Under the pieces are notes generated by a model, which was not told where the DNA came from, ran no database searches, and was given only the letters and a program-made list of their open reading frames with translations. This document shows, piece after piece, positions 22,005-27,188 of a stretch of 27,188 nucleotides of DNA. A program made the translations under genes and the position numbers. The stretch spans positions 1 through 27,188 of the forward strand of contig JAJDCF010000092.1 of the NCBI GenBank assembly GCA_029260955.1. Reading direction: 5' to 3'. Position 1 is the first letter of the stretch. The number at the start of each line of letters is the position of its first letter. The stretch comes from Patescibacteria group bacterium (GTDB lineage: Bacteria > Patescibacteriota > Gracilibacteria > UM-FILTER-43-11).

Positions 22005-22523
22005 ATGAAGATGGAAAATCTTAAGAAAAGACTCAACAAAAAGAAAGGTTTCACGCTCGTGGAGCTGCTTGTGGTAATCGCCATTATCGCAATTCTTTCG
22101 GTAACTGCTTATGTGGCTCTTGGAGGACAGACGGCTAAAGCTCGTAATTCAAGGCGTCTCTCTGATATTTCTACGATACAAAGTGCCTTGGAAATCTTTT
22201 TTATTACCAATGATAACAATTATCCAGCGAATCTAGGTCTTTTGGTACCAAAACAGATCAATAAAATACCAGTAGACCCTGTAACAGATGGTAACTATTT
22301 ATATGTTGTTCCTGCTGCAAATAAGAAGACTTTCCTGCTTTCGGCTCACCTAGAAGATGAGGAAGGTGGCCTTGACAATACAGCTGTTGTGACCGGCAAT
22401 GGTGACGACGCCGCCCTACTTAGCACTAGTGGTTTCACTTATAACTCAGCAACTGGTGCATGCGGGGCAAACTGTGCGATCACCGATGGTAGCACAACTT
22501 GTGTCCCTTATTGCCTACAATAA
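22005..22523 (+). CDS. Major type IV pilin / GspG-like pseudopilin
   Basis: The 172-residue protein has a basic leader MKMENLKKRLNKKKG, cut after Gly15, and the canonical FTLVELLVVIAIIAIL with Glu+5. The next segment, ARNSRRLSDISTIQSALEIFFITNDNNYP, matches the alpha-helix and tyrosine-proline turn of GspG-like pilins; VDPVTDGNYLYV follows the family pattern as well. The C-terminus carries four cysteines in 20 residues (CGANC and TTCVPYC), suggesting a disulfide-pinned tail. The start could equally be the second Met two codons on. The strong separate promoter supports a role as the main fibre subunit. Firm as a pilin; major status is inferred. Confidence 0.92.
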   Translation: MKMENLKKRLNKKKGFTLVELLVVIAIIAILSVTAYVALGGQTAKARNSRRLSDISTIQSALEIFFITNDNNYPANLGLLVPKQINKIPVDPVTDGNYLYVVPAANKKTFLLSAHLEDEEGGLDNTAVVTGNGDDAALLSTSGFTYNSATGACGANCAITDGSTTCVPYCLQ

Positions 22524-22535
22524 ACTCTTAATACT

Positions 22536-23189
22536 ATGAAAACTATTTTTTCTATTTTCCTTGCGTCCGGAATTCTATTACTAGCTGGATGCACAGCCAA
22601 AACTCCGGAGGCTGAAATTGGTAAAGTTTACCAAGGTTCTCCGCAAGAATTTAATGCAACTAAAGACATTGTTATGACAACTTTTGATCAGACTGCTGGC
22701 CCAAAGGCCGGTGCACAGATTGTGGTGATGGAAACTTCTTCCGGAACCATCAAAATTCAGCTTTTTCCGGAGTACGCACCGAAGACTGTTGAGAATTTTG
22801 TAGGACTTATCGAAAAAGGTTACTACGACGGAATTATCTTCCACAGAGTTATTCCTGACTTTATGATTCAGGGTGGGGATCCAGGTGGAAACGGTCGTGG
22901 TGGAGAAAGCCTTTGGGGTGGAAAGTTCGAGGATGAATTCAGTCCTAATGTGAGCAACATTCGAGGAGCTTTGAGCATGGCGAACGCAGGACCTAATACC
23001 AATGGTTCTCAGTTCTTTGTCGTTCAAAAAGAAGGTGGAACACCATGGCTAGACAATAGGCACTCTGTTTTTGGCCAAGTGTACGAGGGAATGGACATTG
23101 TCGATGAAATTGCCAATGCTGAACGTGATGGAGTTGATAAACCTTTGGAAGAGATCAGCATGACGAAAGTAACCGTAGATACATTCTAA
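22536..23189 (+). CDS. Cyclophilin-type peptidyl-prolyl isomerase, lipoprotein
   Basis: The 217-residue protein begins with a lipoprotein signal, MKTIFSIFLASGILLLAGC, lipobox LAGC with Cys19, so it should be anchored on the outer face of the cytoplasmic membrane. After a short polar linker the cyclophilin domain (about 65-217) shows ETSSGTIKIQLFPEYAPKTVENF, FHRVIPDFMIQGGDP with the catalytic-type Arg, MANAGPNTNGSQFFV, and WLDNRHSVFGQV, where His replaces the cyclosporin-binding Trp, as is usual in bacteria. It lies 12 nt after the major pilin gene and is probably cotranscribed with it. It could fold the disulfide-rich, proline-containing pilin domains outside the cell (inference). Confidence 0.93.
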   Translation: MKTIFSIFLASGILLLAGCTAKTPEAEIGKVYQGSPQEFNATKDIVMTTFDQTAGPKAGAQIVVMETSSGTIKIQLFPEYAPKTVENFVGLIEKGYYDGIIFHRVIPDFMIQGGDPGGNGRGGESLWGGKFEDEFSPNVSNIRGALSMANAGPNTNGSQFFVVQKEGGTPWLDNRHSVFGQVYEGMDIVDEIANAERDGVDKPLEEISMTKVTVDTF

Positions 23190-23211
23190 GGCCTAAAGAA
23201 CTTGTTAAAAA

Positions 23212-23460
23212 CTAGGCTACTTCGCTTACTTCAAATTCAGCCTCAAACACTTTTCTGCCAAAAGGATCTGCGCTGAGCTTAATCCAATCATCTTCATGCT
23301 CAGGGGAAGATGGACCATTTGTGTTTCTTACTTTTCGGCGTGTTTCCTCAGCTTGTAATCCAAACGCTCTTGCAGAAATTACTCTGATACCACTGGGTGA
23401 TTCGTCATCAACGTCTGCCTCACTAGGTAAGTCTACTTCGAAATATTCGGATGTTTCCAT
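23212..23460 (-). CDS. Small acidic hypothetical protein
   Basis: An 82-residue unrecognised protein, strongly acidic at the N-terminus (METSEYFEVDLPSEADVDDE), with a basic middle (EETRRKVRNTNG), an Asp/Trp segment (EHEDDWIKLSADPFGRKVF) and an acidic end. No signal peptide, membrane segment or cysteine. It converges on the cyclophilin gene with a 22-nt gap holding only a 5-bp inverted repeat (GCCTA 23191-23195, TAGGC 23213-23217), and diverges from the 338-residue unknown across 116 bp of AT-rich DNA. Coding status is supported by position and protein-like composition, not by homology. Confidence 0.5.
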   Translation of the reverse strand: METSEYFEVDLPSEADVDDESPSGIRVISARAFGLQAEETRRKVRNTNGPSSPEHEDDWIKLSADPFGRKVFEAEFEVSEVA

Positions 23461-23518
23461 CGGGCTCTAGTTAGTTCGCTTTTAGATTAAAGTTATTCAA
23501 GTAAAAAGTAAACAAAAA

Positions 23519-23547
23519 TTGACTTTAAAACAAAAAAACAGTACTTT
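23519..23547 (+). promoter_or_regulatory. Possible promoter of the 338-residue unknown
   Basis: TTGACT (23519-23524), a 17-nt A-rich spacer, and TACTTT (23542-23547). Leader about 23 nt. Confidence 0.45.
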
Positions 23548-23576
23548 GACCGACGCTGTTCTAACCCAAAAGCATC

Positions 23577-24593
23577 ATGACTTCACGGAGACCCCATTTG
23601 CAAACTGATGAGCTTCTTAGGGCTGCTAAGGAAGATGATGGATCAGCAGCAACAGGTATCGAGACCTGTATGGATACTCTTAATAGTGATGCAGATGGGG
23701 GGAATTTGGGAAGTGATGACAAAATGGTTGCTGCCTCTGCTCTTTCTGGTAATCCTGAACAGGTCGCTACACTTATTAAGAATTTGACGGTGATTGCTCA
23801 GGCAAAATTGGCTGGAGCCAGTCCGGCAGAAATTGTTAGCCCACGTGATTTAAGAATGGCAATAACAACGGAGATGGTTGGTCTAGGGATGTTCGTTGGC
23901 ATTATTTCTGCTCGCAATGAAATAAACGGTATTATTGCGGATCTGAAGAGCCAGCATGAAGGTGGGATAGAAGTTAGCCCGCTGGCTGATGCCATTGAGC
24001 AAATTACTGACGTTTGCCTGAGAGCCAACGAGAGGTTACGCCGGCTGGAACGAATAGCGGTGAAAGCTCTTGCGAGCTTGGAAGGTGAAGAGCCTGATGA
24101 TCGTTCTGAGGTGACTGCACTGATCAGGCAAGCGCGGGAGGTTTTCGAGCCTTTTATTCAGGCTAATCACGACATTACAATGAGGCAATTGAGTGAGTTG
24201 AAGGCTTTTTTGTTTAATGCTGGAAAGGAGCTAAATAATATATTGTTTGGTGATGCATCTAAACGCCGTGGCCTTAGAGGTATGCTTAAAGACTTTGAAC
24301 GGGCCGATCAACTGGGAGACAATAAGAAAATGAATAAAATTGAGCAAGATTTAGATAGTGAGGATGGAGTTGATAGATTTAGAAGGCTCAGGAGAGCCAT
24401 TCAAAATAGCCTTCACATTCATGGCACTGTAGTGGCTCACGCGATGAAACAAAATCGTGCTGTTCTTAAGGGCACCCCCTCTGCAGTTTTGGAGGAGGCT
24501 GATACAAAAGGAGGACCTTCTGTGAGAAAATTGTTTGGACAAGGTGATGTGGGCCTTGTTTTACCAGGTAAAGATGATCTAAAATCGAAGTAA
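23577..24593 (+). CDS. Hypothetical helical protein
   Basis: A 338-residue protein that I do not recognise. It has no signal peptide or transmembrane helix, but contains one moderately hydrophobic helix (MVGLGMFVGIISARNEINGII, about 99-119). The rest is predicted helical and charged: RANERLRRLERIAVKALASLEG near 149-170, FEPFIQANHDITMRQLSELKAFLF near 191-214, and RFRRLRRAIQNSLHIHGTVVAHAMKQNR near 271-298. The N-terminal 50 residues are Ser/Asp/Gly-rich and probably disordered. The long helices with Arg/Glu patterning suggest a coiled-coil or helical bundle. Its own promoter and the following gltX 16 nt away on the same strand suggest possible cotranscription, but no functional link is apparent. 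Confidence 0.7.
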   Translation: MTSRRPHLQTDELLRAAKEDDGSAATGIETCMDTLNSDADGGNLGSDDKMVAASALSGNPEQVATLIKNLTVIAQAKLAGASPAEIVSPRDLRMAITTEMVGLGMFVGIISARNEINGIIADLKSQHEGGIEVSPLADAIEQITDVCLRANERLRRLERIAVKALASLEGEEPDDRSEVTALIRQAREVFEPFIQANHDITMRQLSELKAFLFNAGKELNNILFGDASKRRGLRGMLKDFERADQLGDNKKMNKIEQDLDSEDGVDRFRRLRRAIQNSLHIHGTVVAHAMKQNRAVLKGTPSAVLEEADTKGGPSVRKLFGQGDVGLVLPGKDDLKSK

Positions 24594-24609
24594 GCCCAAT
24601 TTAAAGCTA

Positions 24610-26055
24610 ATGACTCGTGTTCGCATTCCCCCATCACCGACTGGCCTACTGCACATTGGAACTGTGCGGACCGCGCTTTATAATTACCTTTTTGCCAAAC
24701 AAAACGGCGGTAAAATGGTTTTTAGAATTGAAGACACTGATAAAGAACGAAGTACCAAGGAATTTGAGGATGATATTGTGAATGGCCTCGTGAAATTGGG
24801 CATTGCTGGTGATGAAGGCGTTCATATTCCGGGTGATAAGGGTTATCGGCAAAGTGAGCGTACAGATGTTTACACGGCTGATCTAAAAAAGCTTCTCGAC
24901 GAAGATAAGGCTTATTTTTGTGGTTGCACTAAAGAACGGCTGGAGGAAATGCGGAATGAGCAACGAGCTAAAAAACTTGCACCACGTTACGATGGCGAGT
25001 GTGCCGATAAGAAGCTGACCGAGGGCGTGATTCGCCTTCGAATTCCGGCCGATCGTGGCGATATTAAGTGGAATGATTTGGTACGAGGTGAAACAATTAT
25101 TCACGCAAAGGAGCTAGACGACTTTGTGATTGCTCGCGGTATTGATGACCCACTTTACCATTTGACCGTGGTGGCCGATGATCATGATATGGAAATCAGC
25201 CACATCATTCGTGGTGAAGACCATATTAGTAATACACCCAAGCAGATTCTGCTTTTTGAGGCACTTGGCTGGGAGCCACCGGAGTTTGCCCACTTGCCTC
25301 TGATTTTGAATGAGGATAAGAGCAAGCTGAGCAAGCGTAAGAACAAGGTGTCGATTGACGATTATTTGGCGGAAGGCTATTTGCCGGAGGCTTTGCTAAA
25401 CTTTTTAGCTTTGCTGGGTTGGAATACACCTGATGAGCAGGAAATTTTTAGTTTGGACGAACTTGCGGAGAAGTTTACTTTGGACCGGGTACACAAAGGT
25501 GGTGCCGTTTTTGATGTTAAGAAGCTGGATTGGATTAACGGCGAGTACATCAAAAATATGATTGCGAAAGATGTTGATGGGTTTTATGAAATGGCCAAGG
25601 TCTTTATTGTTGGAAATGTGCCAACTGAAGATGAGGCACTTATTAAAAAAATCCTGCAAGATCCTGATTTTGAAGGGCGATTTAAGAAACTTTCCGATAT
25701 TCCTGAAGGGCTTGCACCGCTATTTTCTGAGCTTCCTGATTATTCGATGGATTTGATTGCCAGAGAGAAGTTTCAGATTACTCCCGAAATGCTCAAGGAC
25801 GTTATGAATAAGGCAATTGAGGTTGTGAATGGAATGGATTGGGAAAAGGGCGATTCAAATCAAAATCAGAAAATTTCGGATGCTTTTGTTGGTATTGTGG
25901 GTGAGCTTGGCCTCAAAAATGGTCAGGTACTTTGGCCAATTCGAGTCGCGCTTTCGGGCTTGGAACGGTCACCCAATTTTGCCACATTAGCGGTGTATTT
26001 AGGAAAAGAAGAAGTTCTAAAAAGATTACAGGCTGCTCTCGAAAAAATAGGTTAG
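24610..26055 (+). CDS. gltX: Glutamyl-tRNA synthetase
   Basis: A class I aminoacyl-tRNA synthetase of 481 residues that charges tRNA-Glu, and in bacteria without GlnRS also tRNA-Gln for later amidation. The HIGH-type motif is PPSPTGLLHIGTVRTALYN (about 7-25) and the KMSKS-type motif is KLSKRKNKVSIDDYL (239-253). Conserved blocks FRIEDTDKERS and IIRGEDHISNTPKQ are present. Cys104, Cys106 and Cys131 may form a zinc site like that of some GluRS enzymes, although the fourth ligand is not obvious. The C-terminal anticodon-binding helical domain is complete. The ATG has no Shine-Dalgarno sequence. Whether the enzyme discriminates tRNA-Gln cannot be read here. Confidence 0.96.
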   Translation: MTRVRIPPSPTGLLHIGTVRTALYNYLFAKQNGGKMVFRIEDTDKERSTKEFEDDIVNGLVKLGIAGDEGVHIPGDKGYRQSERTDVYTADLKKLLDEDKAYFCGCTKERLEEMRNEQRAKKLAPRYDGECADKKLTEGVIRLRIPADRGDIKWNDLVRGETIIHAKELDDFVIARGIDDPLYHLTVVADDHDMEISHIIRGEDHISNTPKQILLFEALGWEPPEFAHLPLILNEDKSKLSKRKNKVSIDDYLAEGYLPEALLNFLALLGWNTPDEQEIFSLDELAEKFTLDRVHKGGAVFDVKKLDWINGEYIKNMIAKDVDGFYEMAKVFIVGNVPTEDEALIKKILQDPDFEGRFKKLSDIPEGLAPLFSELPDYSMDLIAREKFQITPEMLKDVMNKAIEVVNGMDWEKGDSNQNQKISDAFVGIVGELGLKNGQVLWPIRVALSGLERSPNFATLAVYLGKEEVLKRLQAALEKIG

Positions 26056-26069
26056 GGTATCAAAAGTTG

Positions 26070-26075
26070 TATAAT
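26070..26075 (+). promoter_or_regulatory. -10 box of murB
   Basis: A perfect TATAAT nine nt from the murB ATG, which puts the transcription start within about 2-3 nt of the start codon (leaderless). The -35 is weak. Confidence 0.5.
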
Positions 26076-26083
26076 GCAGTCAT

Positions 26084-26968
26084 ATGAATATAAGTGTTCA
26101 GAAAAATGTGTCGATCAAAGAATACAATACCTATCGTGTAGGAGGGCCTGTGCTGTTTTTTGCGGAGGCCAAGAATTGGCCAACTTTTCTTGGACTTAGG
26201 GAATTCGCTAAGCAACAAAAGGTACCGTATATGGTTTTGGGCGGCGGAAGTAATGTTCTTTTTGCTGACGATGGCTACCCTGGCCTTGTGATTCTGAATC
26301 GAATGGATAAGATTATTTTTCATGGAGATACTGTAACGGCCGAAGGTGCCGTAGGTACCACAAAGCTTGTACTGATTGCCGCTGAGCATAATTTGGGAGG
26401 TATTTCTGGATTGGCCAGTGTGCCAGGCTCAATTGGAGGGGCTGTGTATGGCAATGCGGGAGTGCCAGACCTAAATATTAAGGATGCTTTTATGCATGCG
26501 ACGATTCTTCCTGAAAACGGAAACAAACCCATTGTTGTCGGTCAGGACTACGCTAAGTTTGGATACCGCACCAGTCATTTTAAGGAAACAAAAGACATCA
26601 TTCTTTCGACTACACTTAAGCTTAAAAAAGAGCCATCTGCTCTGGTGAAAAAGGAAATCAGCATGTATATAAAAAGTCGCGTCGCCAAGCAACCTCCTGG
26701 ACTCACATGTGGCAGTTTTTTTAAGAATCCTGATCACTTTCCATCGGCAGGTTGGCTGATTGACCAAAGCGGTTGTAAAGGCATGAAAGAAGGCGGTGCC
26801 CAGGTTTCTGAAAAACACGCAAACTGGATTATGAATACTGGTAAGGGAACTGCATCTGACATCATTAATTTGGCCTTGAAAGTGCACAAAATCGTAAAGG
26901 AAAAACATAATATTGATCTTGAGCCAGAAGTACAGATTATTCCTAATAGCCCCTTCAATAAAAACTAA
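26084..26968 (+). CDS. murB: UDP-N-acetylenolpyruvoylglucosamine reductase
   Basis: MurB reduces UDP-GlcNAc-enolpyruvate to UDP-MurNAc with NADPH and FAD, the second committed step of peptidoglycan precursor synthesis, in the cytoplasm. The 294-residue protein has the FAD-binding sequence VLGGGSNVLFADDGYPG (51-67), GISGLASVPGSIGGAVYGNAG (106-126), FGYRTSHFK with Arg162, CGSFFKNP with the proton-donor-type Ser211, and the final catalytic-type Glu282 in LEPEVQIIP. No other mur genes lie in the window. The next gene starts 10 nt later, so an operon is possible. Identification is firm and indicates that the organism makes peptidoglycan. Confidence 0.96.
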   Translation: MNISVQKNVSIKEYNTYRVGGPVLFFAEAKNWPTFLGLREFAKQQKVPYMVLGGGSNVLFADDGYPGLVILNRMDKIIFHGDTVTAEGAVGTTKLVLIAAEHNLGGISGLASVPGSIGGAVYGNAGVPDLNIKDAFMHATILPENGNKPIVVGQDYAKFGYRTSHFKETKDIILSTTLKLKKEPSALVKKEISMYIKSRVAKQPPGLTCGSFFKNPDHFPSAGWLIDQSGCKGMKEGGAQVSEKHANWIMNTGKGTASDIINLALKVHKIVKEKHNIDLEPEVQIIPNSPFNKN

Positions 26969-26978
26969 ACCAAATGTC

Positions 26979-27188
26979 ATGCTCACTCGAAACGAAGATT
27001 CACACAAAGGAGATAATGGGAAAGTAATGATCATTGGAGGAAGTTCTATGTTTTATGGGGCACCCATCCTTTGCAGCCTGGCAGCCGAACATTCGGGGGT
27101 CGATTTGGTCTTTCCTTTTTTACCCCCAAGCCACATAGAAGCGGCCAAAACTTATTCGCTGAACTTTATTCTGCATAGCTTTGCGCAA
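26979..27188 (+). CDS. nnrD: ADP-dependent NAD(P)H-hydrate dehydratase, 5' part
   Basis: An open frame of 70 codons runs from ATG 26979 to the window edge without a stop. It reads MLTRNEDSHKGDNGKVMIIGG, then SSMFYGAPILCSLAAEHSGVDLVFPF. This matches the start of the YjeF C-terminal/carbohydrate-kinase-like domain (HKGDNGKV, GGS, GAP.L...A...GVDLV), which repairs hydrated NADH and NADPH with ADP. No N-terminal NAD(P)HX epimerase domain precedes it, so it is a stand-alone dehydratase, if epimerase exists elsewhere. It lies 10 nt after murB. An ATG at 26974 is in a different frame and stops after 16 codons. Confidence 0.8.
   Translation, partial: MLTRNEDSHKGDNGKVMIIGGSSMFYGAPILCSLAAEHSGVDLVFPFLPPSHIEAAKTYSLNFILHSFAQ

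Noticed and set aside
24610..26055. GlnRS instead of GluRS
   Set aside because: Size, N-terminal PSPTG...HIGT motif and the helical C-terminal domain fit bacterial GluRS.
1..27188. Alternative genetic code with TGA as glycine
   Set aside because: TGA ends several genes exactly where the family should end (ribE, TagA-like, methyltransferase), often overlapping the next start.

Overview
The window looks like a compact chromosomal stretch of an uncultured bacterium. About 28 genes lie on both strands, most gaps are under 110 bp, and the largest gap is about 167 bp (15364-15530). I see no tRNA, rRNA, insertion sequence, CRISPR array, phage gene or origin, and no gene-free stretch over 300 bases. 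TGA is used as an ordinary stop (ribE, the exported FnIII protein, the TagA-like and methyltransferase genes), so the SR1/Gracilibacteria TGA-to-glycine code does not apply. None of about 30 start codons has a clear Shine-Dalgarno sequence, and many lie 0-25 nt from a good -10 box. The gene set (streamlined type IV pilus, GH57/GH15 glycogen-type cluster, many unrecognised soluble proteins) would suit a candidate-phyla-radiation lineage such as Peregrinibacteria. That placement is an inference without a marker tree.

Layout: 1-1437 (+) ribE, ribH and a STAS-domain protein. 1434-3707 (-) a helical unknown, rpmA with its own promoter and terminator, and an exported FnIII-like protein. 3773-6031 (+) a ROK sugar kinase lacking the usual zinc motif, a small unknown and a soluble diguanylate cyclase. 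6141-10624 (+) a tight GT4 / GH57 / GH15 operon for alpha-glucan (glycogen-like) turnover. 10629-13774 (-) a repeat-containing unknown and two related two-helix membrane PH proteins. 13823-15363 (-) a SAM methyltransferase coupled to a TagA/WecG glycosyltransferase. Its upstream gap is packed with short direct and inverted repeats that look like an operator.

15531-23189 is a divergent type IV pilus / type II secretion-like locus. Leftward run pilB, a GspH-like pilin and pilC. Rightward run a GspI-like pilin, a GspJ-position pilin carrying an NHL beta-propeller, a GspK/PilX-like pilin lacking Glu+5, then a major pilin from its own promoter and a cyclophilin lipoprotein. The motor, platform, major pilin and a candidate four-subunit priming/tip complex are therefore together. 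No PilM/N/O, secretin, PilT or prepilin peptidase lies in the window.

23212-27188 holds two unknown soluble proteins, gltX, murB and the 5' end of an nnrD-like NAD(P)HX dehydratase cut by the window edge.

The three points I would check first are the pilin-propeller fusion within the five-pilin locus, the 11-bp TGTGCA array with flanking GGTATACC palindromes at 15372-15496, and the consistent lack of Shine-Dalgarno sequences with extended -10 promoters and very short leaders.
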